From Crocinitomicaceae bacterium (GTDB lineage: Bacteria > Bacteroidota > Bacteroidia > Flavobacteriales_G > Salibacteraceae), in assembly GCA_002707155.1 (NCBI GenBank), contig PAME01000018.1:1-64000 (forward strand): 64,000 nucleotides of DNA. The letters are read 5' to 3'. Position 1 is the first letter of the stretch, and each line of letters opens with the position of its first letter. A model generated the notes under the pieces. That model searched no databases. It saw only the letters and a program-made list of their open reading frames with translations, and was not told the DNA's origin. A program made the translations under genes and the position numbers. Below, one piece after another: positions 45,149-53,798 of the stretch.

Positions 45149-45960
45149 AATTCTGCAAATTCAACGCGAACAACATCGTTCACCTTAAGTCCCATTAAGT
45201 TTGAAGAGTGTCCCAAGTTCATAGCAATTTCCAAGTAACCTGAAGAGTTGAATAAGGCCAATCGTTCGCCTTCCTTAGTAGAATGGTAGTTACTGCTCAG
45301 CCTCCGAATATTGTAGCCTCTCAGTTTGGTGGAAATGGTAAAATCACGCCCTTTTCCCAATTGATTAAAATGCGATTCCGTTATGTTGGTAATTGCATTT
45401 CCAAAAGAATCTACATAAATTACCTCTCCGCGAATATTCTCACCCTCAGACCTTGCCTGAATAATATCTCCTTGGTTGAGCGAATTTCTCGATGTTCCTA
45501 AAACCTCTAAGGTTCCGCCGCGCGCCAAATGTGCTGCCGCTTTTGCAAAAACATCCTTAGTAGGAAAGGATTCCTTTGCAGTATCTTTTTGAACAGTAAG
45601 TGTAAACACTTTGTCAGGAGCAAATTCCAATAAGTAACTAAAAATACCATTATCAGCACCGATAAAATAATGACCATCGTACTCTAGAGCAACATGATCG
45701 ATAGCTTCAATTTGTTCATTTTGTTCTAGTAATGCATCGCGTGTATGGGTCATTACGCCAATGATATGTATACTGCCTTTTGGAAAGTGTCGGTAAGCAT
45801 TCTTAAGCACAAAGGCCGCTTCTAAAATATTATACTTGCTTATACCATGGCTAATGTCTTCAATGTTGATTTCAGGAAACAATGTATACAGCGTTCCTTT
45901 TACGGCTGCTGCGTAATAGTCCTTGTATCCAAAATCAGTAGTTAGCGTAACGATTGCCAT
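45145..45960 (-). CDS. SAM hydrolase / SAM hydroxide adenosyltransferase (DUF62)
   Basis: Hydrolyses S-adenosylmethionine to adenosine and methionine, or acts on a related adenosyl substrate. VTLTTDFGYKDYYAAAVKGTL at the start (first 20 as landmark), the DISHGI segment, FIGADNGIFSYLL and the C-terminal beta-barrel with VYVDSFGNAITNI are typical. Length 271 is normal. It is followed by the ABM-like protein with a 4-bp overlap. Confidence 0.87.
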   Translation of the reverse strand: MAIVTLTTDFGYKDYYAAAVKGTLYTLFPEINIEDISHGISKYNILEAAFVLKNAYRHFPKGSIHIIGVMTHTRDALLEQNEQIEAIDHVALEYDGHYFIGADNGIFSYLLEFAPDKVFTLTVQKDTAKESFPTKDVFAKAAAHLARGGTLEVLGTSRNSLNQGDIIQARSEGENIRGEVIYVDSFGNAITNITESHFNQLGKGRDFTISTKLRGYNIRRLSSNYHSTKEGERLALFNSSGYLEIAMNLGHSSNLMGLKVNDVVRVEFAEL

Positions 45961-46102
45961 GAGTAAAAACTAGTAATTGCCTTTAGTTTAAATATCTTTG
46001 CCTAGACGCAAAAATAAACAAATGCTTCGCCATATTTTGACGTTTATCGAGCTTTAATTTATGGTTGAGGTAATTTATATAAATATCACATAATCAGTAT
46101 AC

Positions 46103-47068
46103 TTGCAAGAAAGAGTAATTGAATTCGAAGCTGTTAATCCAGTAGAAATATTTGGAACAGAAAACAGCAACATAGATTTACTAAAATCCTATTTTCCGAA
46201 GCTAAGAATAATTGCACGGGGCAACACCATTAAAATAATGGGTAGCGATACCGAAATGGATAGGCTGGAATTAATTGTACACAGCATGTACAAGTTTTAT
46301 CAGAAATACAACCAATTGCACCCAAAGGATATTGAAGCCATGATTGCCGTAGATGGCGGTAGTAAGCCAGATGAATCTGACAATGCAGTTATTCTGCACG
46401 GTGTTCATGGTGAGCAGATAAAAGCCCGTACTCCAAATCAGCTGGAAATGGTTAAGCAGATTGAGACACACGATATGTTGTTTGCTCTTGGTCCTGCAGG
46501 AACTGGAAAGACATACACTGCAGTTGCATTAGCCGTAAGAGCTTTAAAAGATAGAGAAGTAAAAAAGATAATTCTAACACGGCCTGCTGTAGAAGCTGGG
46601 GAGAATTTAGGTTTTCTTCCCGGAGACTTAAAAGAGAAATTAGACCCTTATTTGCAACCTTTATACGATGCACTTCGAGACATGATTCCCTCAGAGAAGT
46701 TGAACGACTTTATTGACAAGGGAGTTATACAAATTGCGCCACTTGCTTTTATGCGTGGCCGTACTTTAGATAAAGCTTTTGTTATTCTCGACGAGGCTCA
46801 AAATGCCACCGAAAGCCAGCTAAAAATGTTCTTAACTCGAATGGGGAAATCGGCGAAATTTGTAATTACAGGCGATCGTACTCAAATCGATTTACCTCCC
46901 AAACAAAAGAGCGGTTTGATTCAAGCTTCTGAATATTTAGAAGGAGTAGATGGTATTGCGTTTATCCATATGACTGGGGCAGATGTTCTGCGTCATAGAT
47001 TGGTGCGCAAGATTATCGATCGATATCAAAAATTTGAAGAAACATCCACTGATAATTTAAAAAATTAG
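46103..47068 (+). CDS. phoH: PhoH family ATPase
   Basis: Cytoplasmic P-loop ATPase thought to act in RNA metabolism. Walker A is GPAGTGKT (130-137); Walker B lies in AFVILDEAQNA; TRPAVEAGENLGFLPGDL and VITGDRTQIDLP are further family motifs. The N-terminal ~100 residues are the usual small KH-like domain. The start is a TTG at 46103 (LQERVIEFEAVNPVEIFG); no ATG is present in frame close by. Length 321 is typical. Confidence 0.92.
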   Translation: MQERVIEFEAVNPVEIFGTENSNIDLLKSYFPKLRIIARGNTIKIMGSDTEMDRLELIVHSMYKFYQKYNQLHPKDIEAMIAVDGGSKPDESDNAVILHGVHGEQIKARTPNQLEMVKQIETHDMLFALGPAGTGKTYTAVALAVRALKDREVKKIILTRPAVEAGENLGFLPGDLKEKLDPYLQPLYDALRDMIPSEKLNDFIDKGVIQIAPLAFMRGRTLDKAFVILDEAQNATESQLKMFLTRMGKSAKFVITGDRTQIDLPPKQKSGLIQASEYLEGVDGIAFIHMTGADVLRHRLVRKIIDRYQKFEETSTDNLKN

Positions 47069-47133
47069 AATTGAACGAATCATTGGAGTTTGGAAACAAT
47101 GTTTTAGAATTTGTAATATATTTTCACCCTTCG

Positions 47134-47194
47134 TCATTCCCGAGAAATCGGGAATCTCTTTTTGAAGTGAGATTCCCAGTCGAGCTGGGAATGA
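47134..47194. repeat. REP-like twin-hairpin palindromic element
   Basis: Two hairpins, ATTCCCGA-gaaa-TCGGGAAT and ATTCCCAG-tcgag-CTGGGAAT, are arranged head to head. The outer ends TCATTCCC and GGGAATGA, and the inner GGGAATCTC and GAGATTCCC, are also complementary, so the whole 61 bp can fold as one long stem or as two small ones. It lies between phoH and purC. Such GGGAATGA-ended units resemble dispersed repeats I have seen in other Bacteroidota genomes; that similarity is from memory. Confidence 0.75.
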
Positions 47195-47231
47195 AGAAAT
47201 AGGATAATAGTAACTTTTAAAAAGAAATACA

Positions 47232-48179
47232 ATGAGTAACACACTCGGAACTACCAACTTCAATTTTCCTGGACAGCTAAATCATTACAAAGGAAAAGTA
47301 CGAGAGGTTTATACCTTGGAAAACAACCTGGTAGTTATGGTAGCGAGTGATCGTATATCGGCTTTTGATTATGTATTACCAAAAGGCATTCCTTACAAAG
47401 GGCAAGTGCTGAATCAGATCGCTGAGTTGATGTTGGACGCTACTACTGACATTGTTCCGAATTGGAAAATGGCAACTCCAGACCCTAGTGTGACGTTAGG
47501 AAAAACCTGTAAGGTGTTCCCGATTGAAATGGTGATACGAGGTTATTTAGCCGGGCATGCATGGCGTGAATACAAAGCTGGAAAACGCATTTTGTGCGGT
47601 GTTGTAATGCCTGATGGCATGAAAGAAAATGATAAATTTCCAGAACCAATAATCACCCCAGCTACCAAAGCAGAGGAAGGGCACGACGAAGATATTGCTA
47701 GAGAAGAGATAATCAAACAAGGCATTATTTCGGAAGCTGATTATGTGATGTTGGAAGAGTATACACGTCAACTTTTTCAGCGTGGAACAGAGTTAGCTGC
47801 AGCGAGAGATTTAATTTTGGTAGATACCAAATACGAGTTCGGCCGCGATGCTGAAGGCACTATTCGTTTGATTGACGAGATTCATACTCCAGATTCCAGC
47901 CGCTATTTTTATGCAGAGGGTTATGCAGAACGGCAAGCCAAAGGCGAAAAGCAAAAGCAACTCTCCAAGGAATTTGTACGTGAATGGCTCATGGAGAACG
48001 ATTTTCAGGGCCTTGAAGGGCAAACTATGCCATATATGCCCGACGAGTTTGTAACGCTGGTTTCTGAGCGTTATATTGAGTTGTTCGAAAACATTACGGG
48101 TAAAGCTTTTGTAAAAGGAGATATTTCAGGGATTGAAAGTAGGGTGGAGAAGAATGTGCTGGGTTGGTTAGCTGGCTAA
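47232..48179 (+). CDS. purC: Phosphoribosylaminoimidazole-succinocarboxamide synthase
   Basis: SAICAR synthase of de novo purine synthesis, joining aspartate to CAIR with [11 protein letters not shown] near the start, [31 protein letters not shown] (here [18 protein letters not shown]), [12 protein letters not shown] and LVDTKYEFG are the conserved motifs. At 315 residues it is the longer form seen in Bacteroidota and eukaryote-like clades. It appears monocistronic: a REP-like element lies upstream and a terminator downstream. Confidence 0.95.
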   Translation: MSNTLGTTNFNFPGQLNHYKGKVREVYTLENNLVVMVASDRISAFDYVLPKGIPYKGQVLNQIAELMLDATTDIVPNWKMATPDPSVTLGKTCKVFPIEMVIRGYLAGHAWREYKAGKRILCGVVMPDGMKENDKFPEPIITPATKAEEGHDEDIAREEIIKQGIISEADYVMLEEYTRQLFQRGTELAAARDLILVDTKYEFGRDAEGTIRLIDEIHTPDSSRYFYAEGYAERQAKGEKQKQLSKEFVREWLMENDFQGLEGQTMPYMPDEFVTLVSERYIELFENITGKAFVKGDISGIESRVEKNVLGWLAG

Positions 48180-48216
48180 ACGTGCACTAATTCAAGTGTG
48201 GCATTGAAAAGTTTTA

Positions 48217-48248
48217 AACTCCAAATTAGTGGAGTTCCTTTTTTTTAT
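48217..48248 (+). terminator. Rho-independent terminator after purC
   Basis: A perfect 7-bp stem AACTCCA / TGGAGTT with a 6-base loop is followed by CC and eight T residues, 38 bp after the purC stop. Confidence 0.85.
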
Positions 48249-48376
48249 TTGCTCAATTTAATTTTTCAAATTCTAAACAGGTACCTTCTAACTGCTATTC
48301 TATTCCAACATTCCTCGTGTTTTATTTTTTGTGCTGCTTTTATTGAGAGGTATTAGAGTTACAAAAGCAAGACGGT

Positions 48377-48514
48377 TTATTTTAGAACTTCAGTCGAAAG
48401 TGTTGATTCGCTTTTATTTAAGTTGTTTTCTTTCTTTTCTTCGGGAGAATTTAACATGCAGAGTAGAGCAGTTAAAACCATTGCTATCGTTAAAATTAGT
48501 TTCATTTTTCTCAT
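48377..48514 (-). CDS. Possible small secreted peptide (45 aa)
   Basis: ATG at 48514 to TAA at 48377, minus strand. The translation begins MRKMKLILTIAMVLTALLCM, a convincing signal peptide. It continues LNSPEEKKENNLNKSE and ends STEVLK, a short charged tail. The gene is divergent from the XRE regulator at 48613 with a 98-bp gap. It is short and I know no homologue, so the call rests on the signal peptide and the position. Nothing else was found in 48249-48612 apart from a spurious plus-strand frame opposite this gene. Confidence 0.4.
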   Translation of the reverse strand: MRKMKLILTIAMVLTALLCMLNSPEEKKENNLNKSESTLSTEVLK

Positions 48515-48612
48515 ATTCTTTTAGGTTATGCCATATCTAAAAGACTAATTTCACTTATTCTGCGTACTAAATTGTACTTTTCAGGCATAATATTATTCCT
48601 CATAGGCATAAA

Positions 48613-48972
48613 ATGATTCCAAAAGATATTGGCTCTATAATTCTCGCGCTCCGGCTCGAGAAAGATATTTCCCAATCCTACCTTGCTGAAAAATGCAACT
48701 GTGTTCAATCTACCATTGCTCGAATAGAAAGTGGAAAACGAACTCCGAGTTTAACGATGCTCGATACTATAGGTAAGGTGCTCGCGGTAAATTTAATTGC
48801 GTTATTTGGTGATGTGCATAAACCTAAACCGATTGCTACTACTCAAGGTTTAGTGGAGGAAATGCAGCTGTTTGTGGTGAATGCAAATCGAATTATAGAG
48901 CAATTGAATACTAGAAATATGGAGCTGGAAAAGGAAGTTAAAGCGATTAAGGAACGCTTAGGAATGGATTAG
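48613..48972 (+). CDS. XRE-family helix-turn-helix regulator with C-terminal coiled coil
   Basis: Residues ~5-65 are an XRE HTH: IILALRLEKDISQSYLAEKC, VQSTIARIESGKRTPSLTML and IGKVLAVNLIALFG. Residues ~80-119 form a charged helix (IIEQLNTRNMELEKEVKAIKERL) likely to dimerise. It may regulate itself and the divergent small gene. A chromosomal XRE regulator of this type can also belong to a toxin-antitoxin or phage remnant, but no partner toxin lies next to it. Confidence 0.82.
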   Translation: MIPKDIGSIILALRLEKDISQSYLAEKCNCVQSTIARIESGKRTPSLTMLDTIGKVLAVNLIALFGDVHKPKPIATTQGLVEEMQLFVVNANRIIEQLNTRNMELEKEVKAIKERLGMD

Positions 48973-49026
48973 TTAGCCTAAGTTTTTAAAGGACGCTAAT
49001 AAAGTGGAGCGAGTTTTAAAACTTGC

Positions 49027-49683
49027 CTATTTAATTGCTGGCTGAGGCGCCATTGCTAGTGCTGTTTTATTTTTATTTATCACAATAAGACAAGACCAAA
49101 CGACCCACCAAGCATCTACTCCAAAAGTGATTTTTTGCAAAAACGGAAGGTAGTAGAATCCAATTTTAGTCTCAAAAATAAAGAAGACAATTATGCTCAA
49201 TGTGTAACAGAGGTATACCAGTTTTTTCAATCCTTTTTTGTTGGAATTCTGTAATTCAATGAAGAAGGGAATTAGTGCAATAGTGCCTAGAATGCCAGTA
49301 ATGGTTACAATTTCATCGTGATAGTCGGTATACATAAAAATAAAAACCGTCATGGTGCTTACCCCAAAAAAGGCAATCAATTTTGTATTTCGGTTTTTTA
49401 TAGGGAATATCTTTGGCAAGACATAGAAGAAGGAAATCATGGTAAGGCTCAGAATTAAGTGCGAAATGATTGCCAACAACCGCGCGTGATTTGTAATTCC
49501 ACCAGGTGTGATGGGATGCATCACATCGCACAAAAAGTTGTGAGAAAAACTATAACCAATAGCATTGGGATAATTAAATGAACCACCAGGATAGTCTGCA
49601 GCGGCAAACGCAAAAACTAGGACATATAAAGCTAAGCCGACAATTGGAAAATAGGGTAAATAGTTATTTTCGAACTTATTCAT
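49027..49683 (-). CDS. Six-helix membrane protein (DUF998-like)
   Basis: 218 residues with about six hydrophobic helices. PGGSFNYPNAIGYSFSHNFLCDVMHP holds several aromatic and His/Asp residues in a loop after helix 1 (landmark: SFSHNFLCDVM). HARLLAIISHLILSLTM and VSTMTVFIFMYTDYHDEIV fit the DUF998 pattern of conserved polar residues in membrane. No function is known for the family. Confidence 0.6.
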   Translation of the reverse strand: MNKFENNYLPYFPIVGLALYVLVFAFAAADYPGGSFNYPNAIGYSFSHNFLCDVMHPITPGGITNHARLLAIISHLILSLTMISFFYVLPKIFPIKNRNTKLIAFFGVSTMTVFIFMYTDYHDEIVTITGILGTIALIPFFIELQNSNKKGLKKLVYLCYTLSIIVFFIFETKIGFYYLPFLQKITFGVDAWWVVWSCLIVINKNKTALAMAPQPAIK

Positions 49684-49764
49684 TTATATGGACTTAGACA
49701 TAATGAGACGCATTTGGTTCTATGCTAAATAAAATATTTTAGGGTACTCATTAATAGTTCGAAA

Positions 49765-50727
49765 TTACAAATTCGCACTTTTAGAAGCACGCTTTAGTTT
49801 ATCGTTTAGTGTTTTTCCAAGACCAGTATCGGGTAGTTTTTCAGCAATAATTAGATCTAATTTCATGCTATCTAGTCGATGCAAGGCGGCGTATAAATTT
49901 TTTGCAGCCTCGGTTAAATCTCCAGCTGTTGAAAGTACTTCTTGATGCTCAACAACGGTTTTTAATTGATGTTGAAACAACAGTACGCCTATTTTTTTAT
50001 CTGAATGAGCCTTTAGGAGCTTTTCGATTTCATCTGTAACATAAGTAGTTGTGGCAGGGGCATAATGACGAGAAAGCATTCCGGGAGAAGCCGGTGAAGC
50101 ATCATTGTTTTGATTTTTAACGATTACTCTTCCTATTTTATCTTCAATCTGCTCTAATGCCAAAGATCCAAGCCGATAAAGCACAGGTGTTTCATTTTCA
50201 AAACCTATAATAGTCGATTCAATACCTCTTTCACAGTCGCCGCCATCCAGTATTAGCTCCAAATGATTTTCAAAGTAACTGCGCACGTGCTTGGCATTTG
50301 TGGGGCTTATAGATCCAAAAGGGTTTGCGCTTGGCGCTGCAAGCGGGTAATCAATCCGTTTTAAAAGTTCTAAGGTTAAAGGGTGATTAGGAACCCTAAC
50401 CGCAACCGTATCTTTTCCTGAGGACACTGCATCAGAAATAATGGATTGCTTTTTTAACACTAGGGTCAATGGCCCAGGCCAAAATTCCAGTGCCAAGGTA
50501 AGTGCCGCTTCAGGAATAGCTTTAGCGACCTGATTTAGTTGGTCGGCAGTTGCTATATGAACGATTAACGGGTTGTAATGTGGCCTTTTTTTGAGAGCAA
50601 AAATCTTTTCAACTGCCTCAACATTATAAGCATTTCCTGCGAGCCCATAAACGGTTTCAGTAGGTATAGCTACAAGGTTATTGCTGTCTAAAACTCGCTT
50701 TGCTTCCGTTAGGTTGTCAGAGATCAT
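49765..50727 (-). CDS. L-threonylcarbamoyladenylate synthase (Sua5/TsaC)
   Basis: Makes threonylcarbamoyl-AMP for the t6A modification of ANN-decoding tRNAs. The YrdC domain (~1-200) has VAIPTETVYGLAGNAYN, KRPHYNPLIVHI, WPGPLTLVL and SANPFGSISPT. A C-terminal Sua5 domain (~215-320) is present, including SPGMLSRHYAPATTTYV at the linker. At 320 residues it is the long Sua5 form rather than the short TsaC form. Confidence 0.93.
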   Translation of the reverse strand: MISDNLTEAKRVLDSNNLVAIPTETVYGLAGNAYNVEAVEKIFALKKRPHYNPLIVHIATADQLNQVAKAIPEAALTLALEFWPGPLTLVLKKQSIISDAVSSGKDTVAVRVPNHPLTLELLKRIDYPLAAPSANPFGSISPTNAKHVRSYFENHLELILDGGDCERGIESTIIGFENETPVLYRLGSLALEQIEDKIGRVIVKNQNNDASPASPGMLSRHYAPATTTYVTDEIEKLLKAHSDKKIGVLLFQHQLKTVVEHQEVLSTAGDLTEAAKNLYAALHRLDSMKLDLIIAEKLPDTGLGKTLNDKLKRASKSANL

Positions 50728-50836
50728 GGCGCAAAGATTAGAAATCCTTCAACATGAACTCCTAACTATTTCTAATTTACTTGTTTATTCCAGTCAATTC
50801 TTCAGAGATAGTCCAAAGTTTAGGCTACCGTGTTAT

Positions 50837-51184
50837 CTATTTTTTTCTCAGGGTGTAGAAAGCCATTCCATTTCTCGACTTAATCATCTTTCCTTTTTTA
50901 GACAGTTTCCATTTGGAATGAAAAGAACGCAAAGCGTTATGGTCTGTTAGCAGAAGATGGCTGTTTTTTATTTCCCAGTTGCCTTTAACATCAACTGGTG
51001 CATGTGGATTTGAAAAATCTTGGTAAGTGAAGGTATTGTCTTCATTCAGTATCAATTGAATTTGCGATGGATCATCATCACAAACTCCATAAGTTCCTAT
51101 AAAACTTGTTGTTTTTTCGCTAGAAAAGGAGGATAGAATTAGCACTGCACTGGCGATCAATAAGGTTTCAATTGCTTTTTTCAT
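50837..51184 (-). CDS. Secreted lipocalin-like small protein
   Basis: 115 residues: signal peptide (MKKAIETLLIASAVLILSSF) and a short beta-barrel-like body (FIGTYGVCDDDPSQIQLILN, TFTYQDFSN, VKGNWEIKNSHLLLTDH, AFYTLRKK). The GTYG..L..N.TF.Y......G.W pattern is common in small Bacteroidota exported lipocalin-like or copper-resistance-associated proteins. Function unknown; single gene between sua5 and the racemase. Confidence 0.65.
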   Translation of the reverse strand: MKKAIETLLIASAVLILSSFSSEKTTSFIGTYGVCDDDPSQIQLILNEDNTFTYQDFSNPHAPVDVKGNWEIKNSHLLLTDHNALRSFHSKWKLSKKGKMIKSRNGMAFYTLRKK

Positions 51185-51300
51185 GGGTTTTTTTAAAGGT
51201 GGATGGAAAATTGACCAAACACTTGATGAAGATAAATTAAAGATATTGAGTAGAAAGCAAAGTGGGAATTATTAATAAACGCTCCTTGTTTATTTAAAAT

Positions 51301-52398
51301 TTACTCAAAGCGTTTTCCAATAAACTTAGAACTCAGCAATCGTGCAACACCCATATAGTTGGGGGTAAATAGTATTTCATCTCCAACCTTATATTTCCTT
51401 TTCCCCTCATTGGTACGATTTTTACCCAAATCAACTACCAGCATATCAGAAGTAATACCTACAAAGGATAGACTCGAGTCTTGAGCTTCTATATCTTCTT
51501 TTGCGACGTCGAGTAAGCCAAAATCTAGAATGGCTTTTACCGAAGTTTCGTTGATATTTTCTTCATCAAATTCGGCTGTGTGCCCAATGTTAGCATCGCT
51601 TATTATGCCTTCAGGCACAATCTTCTTTTCTTCTAACTCAATAATATTCGCCGAAAACTCAAATGTGTCGGTGTGCAACCCATTAAACTGTTTGTTATCT
51701 AACGGACTTAGTCCGAAAAATGCAGCTTCGCCTATTCTAAAGTGGTTAATTTCTTTGGGTAAAGTGCCCATTTCTATTAGGGGTAATGTAATAGATGTTC
51801 CACCAGAAATATATTTCAATTTTTTATTGAATTTGGCTGAGATCAACTCTTTGTATAAAGCCAATTGGAGCAATTTATCGTAAGAAGGTTCTACGCCGTA
51901 CATGCAACCCAAGTTAGAGCCAATACCGACGACTTCTATATTAGAGAGCTTAAATACTTTTTCGTAAAAGTTCATGATGTCTGCGCGCTGCACTCCCTCG
52001 CGCAATTCACCCAACTCCACCATAATTATGATTTCATGGATCTTATCCATTTTTTTTGCTGCCTCATTAATAGCCTCTATGGTATTGAAAGAGCTGTTTA
52101 AGGAGATATCAGCATATTTCACCAAATCTTCGGCATACTCTTTTGCTGGAGGCTTAATGTAAATCGTGCTCATATTAGGATTTACCGCCTTTAAATTTTT
52201 CAAGCTGGTTATGCGTGAATCACCAACTGCGTTTATTTTTTCAATAACGTCATCAGTCAGTAAATTTTTTAAAAACTCTTTATCACCTGAAAACACTTTA
52301 GTAATCAAACTCCAGTGAATGTCGTGCTTAGCGAAAAAAGAACTGAGCGTCTTTATGTTTTCTTTAATTTTTTCGGTTTGTATAATCAATTCTGCCAT
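51301..52398 (-). CDS. Alanine/ornithine-racemase family PLP enzyme
   Basis: Fold-III PLP-dependent racemase of 365 residues. The PLP lysine is Lys34 in HWSLITKVFSGD. VELGELREGVQ, GIGSNLGCMYGVEPS, YISGGTSITLPLI and INHFRIGEAAFFG are conserved segments of the ornithine-racemase-like group. The C-terminal ~110 residues form the beta domain. It overlaps the 3' end of the racemase/symporter remnant by 13 bp, pointing to a former amino-acid racemisation operon. Substrate (ornithine, alanine or another amino acid) is not settled. Confidence 0.83.
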   Translation of the reverse strand: MAELIIQTEKIKENIKTLSSFFAKHDIHWSLITKVFSGDKEFLKNLLTDDVIEKINAVGDSRITSLKNLKAVNPNMSTIYIKPPAKEYAEDLVKYADISLNSSFNTIEAINEAAKKMDKIHEIIIMVELGELREGVQRADIMNFYEKVFKLSNIEVVGIGSNLGCMYGVEPSYDKLLQLALYKELISAKFNKKLKYISGGTSITLPLIEMGTLPKEINHFRIGEAAFFGLSPLDNKQFNGLHTDTFEFSANIIELEEKKIVPEGIISDANIGHTAEFDEENINETSVKAILDFGLLDVAKEDIEAQDSSLSFVGITSDMLVVDLGKNRTNEGKRKYKVGDEILFTPNYMGVARLLSSKFIGKRFE

Positions 52399-52721
52399 AG
52401 GTATTTAGTTATTATTCGCGGAATATCTTGCGGGAAACGAGTGAGCAATTCGTAGTTAATCAATTGACTGAAATCGCTAAAAGATGATACCGAAAGCTCT
52501 TGCTCGTTCTGCTTTCCAATTAAAACTACCTCATCACCTTTTTTCACAGATTCATTTGATGTTACATCAACAGCTAGCATACTCATATTTACGGTTCCAA
52601 CCACATCAAAGCGCGCCCCGTTAATAAGCACTTTGCCTTGGTTACTCAACGAGCGACTATAGCCCAACATAAAAACTAGGTAAGCAATAAATATCGATAA
52701 ATCGACAATATGAATACCCAT
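52386..52721 (-). CDS. Chimeric remnant: symporter N-terminus fused to alanine racemase C-terminal domain
   Basis: 111 residues. Residues 1-20 (MGIHIVDLSIFIAYLVFMLG) look like the first helix of a sodium:solute symporter. From residue 21 the protein is the alanine racemase C-terminal beta domain: GYSRSLSNQGKVLINGARF, VVGTVNMSMLAVDVT, KKGDEVVLIGKQ, INYELLTRFPQDIPRI. The barrel domain with the PLP lysine and the catalytic tyrosine region upstream is missing, so it cannot racemise alone. The join near 52662 suggests a deletion between a symporter gene and an alr gene that once stood in this operon. The frame is open, so a product may still be made. Confidence 0.65.
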   Translation of the reverse strand: MGIHIVDLSIFIAYLVFMLGYSRSLSNQGKVLINGARFDVVGTVNMSMLAVDVTSNESVKKGDEVVLIGKQNEQELSVSSFSDFSQLINYELLTRFPQDIPRIITKYLWQN

Positions 52722-52724
52722 AGT

Positions 52725-53165
52725 TTATTTCTTCAAGCGCATTTCTAAATAAGGATTTGTAAACCCCATTAGCTCGTATAAAAATTTTGCTGGATTGTTA
52801 GCTTCTACATGAAGGGCAATATCTCCAGTAGCATGTTCAATAGCCTGTTTCATTATTTTTTTACCCAAGCCTTCGCCTCTATGATGTTTGTTTACAGCGA
52901 CATATACTAAAATATTTTCTGGAATGTAACCACCCATACCTGTGTGGTTTATTACTACGGCACCCTTGATTTGACTTCCAGCATATAGACAAAGAATGAA
53001 ACCACCAAATGAGGTAAACTCCTTCAGGGAATAGTTTATCGCTTTTTCAATGTCTTTTTTTGGATCCCCATATTCCTCCAAGTTTTCGAATAAAAAATTG
53101 ACAATTTCAGATTTTTCAGCATCAGTTGGTTTGTTTAATGGGTCAAAGAGTCTTGTTTCAGTCAT
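52725..53165 (-). CDS. GNAT family N-acetyltransferase
   Basis: 146 residues from the ATG at 53165, which I prefer to a longer frame starting upstream because MTETRLFDP is a natural start. Motif A: ILVYVAVNKHHRGEGLGKKI (R/H-x-x-G-x-G/L loop), then ALHVEANNPAKFLYELMGF as motif B. It precedes the racemase remnant by 3 bp and the ornithine-racemase-like gene beyond, so it was probably part of the amino-acid operon. Substrate unknown. Confidence 0.82.
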   Translation of the reverse strand: MTETRLFDPLNKPTDAEKSEIVNFLFENLEEYGDPKKDIEKAINYSLKEFTSFGGFILCLYAGSQIKGAVVINHTGMGGYIPENILVYVAVNKHHRGEGLGKKIMKQAIEHATGDIALHVEANNPAKFLYELMGFTNPYLEMRLKK

Positions 53166-53295
53166 AGATAAAATTAGATTGCCCCCATAGTATAACAAGC
53201 TTAAGGAATAGCGATATATTTTATGGAGATTTAAGTAAAAACTTCAATTTTGAGTCAATTTTGAGCGATTTACGAATGTTTTGATACATTATTGA

Positions 53296-53317
53296 CCTGT
53301 TTTTATTCAAAAACAGG
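53296..53317. repeat. Perfect 9-bp stem-loop in a gene gap
   Basis: CCTGTTTTT and AAAAACAGG pair exactly around an ATTC loop. It lies 38 bp after the stop of the disrupted small gene and before the GNAT gene, both on the minus strand. No T-run follows on that strand, so it may be a weak terminator or processing hairpin. Confidence 0.45.
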
Positions 53318-53355
53318 AAAACAACTTCAAACTTCAACCTTAGAAATATTGACTG

Positions 53356-53661
53356 TTATTTGGAATGCGGAATTTTATTAATCACCTCTACATCGTGATT
53401 ATGTAAAGTGCTATGAGACAAGATAATCGTTTCTTTTGAACCGTCATTTGCTTTTACTGCAAGGAGTTCAGTTTCATCAGCAGGGTTTGTCATGCCATCA
53501 AATCGGTAAGACCGCACAATATTAAGGTCGCTTGGTAAATATTGTTTTTTTGATTGCAAGGACACAATGCAGCTGTTCTCAGTTTTAAAGCTCTCTTTTT
53601 ACCCTTCTTTTGTGAGCGCATTGACTGAATTAGATAGTGTGCTAAAGTTGTTGTAATCCAT
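53356..53661 (-). pseudogene. Small ~100-residue protein gene interrupted by an in-frame stop (family misnamed 'PRPP synthetase')
   Basis: From the ATG at 53661 the frame reads MDYNNFSTLSNSVNALTKEG, then TAA at 53601-53599. It continues in the same frame KESFKTENSCIVSLQ.. and later SYRFDGMTNPADETELLAVKA to the stop at 53356. The layout matches a ~95-100-residue Bacteroidota family with N-terminal LKxxGYxxDF and central YRFEGMTNPDDSS (from memory; often mislabelled phosphoribosylpyrophosphate synthetase). The TAA stands where family members have Tyr after Gly. A shorter product could begin at the GTG at 53565 (69 residues). The total length of 101 codons fits an intact ancestor. Confidence 0.7.
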
Positions 53662-53798
53662 AAACCTGAGTTTTTTATTTTGAATAGCTAAATTTAAAGT
53701 AAGCTTCTGGAAAAAGCACAAAATCTATTAACGGTTTTTACAAAATCAAATCGTTATTTAAAGGAATTTATAACCACCGAAACCAAGCTTAAAATGGG

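Noticed and set aside
48331..48540. 69-residue plus-strand frame after purC
   Set aside because: Lies opposite the better candidate peptide with signal sequence, has atypical composition and no start context.
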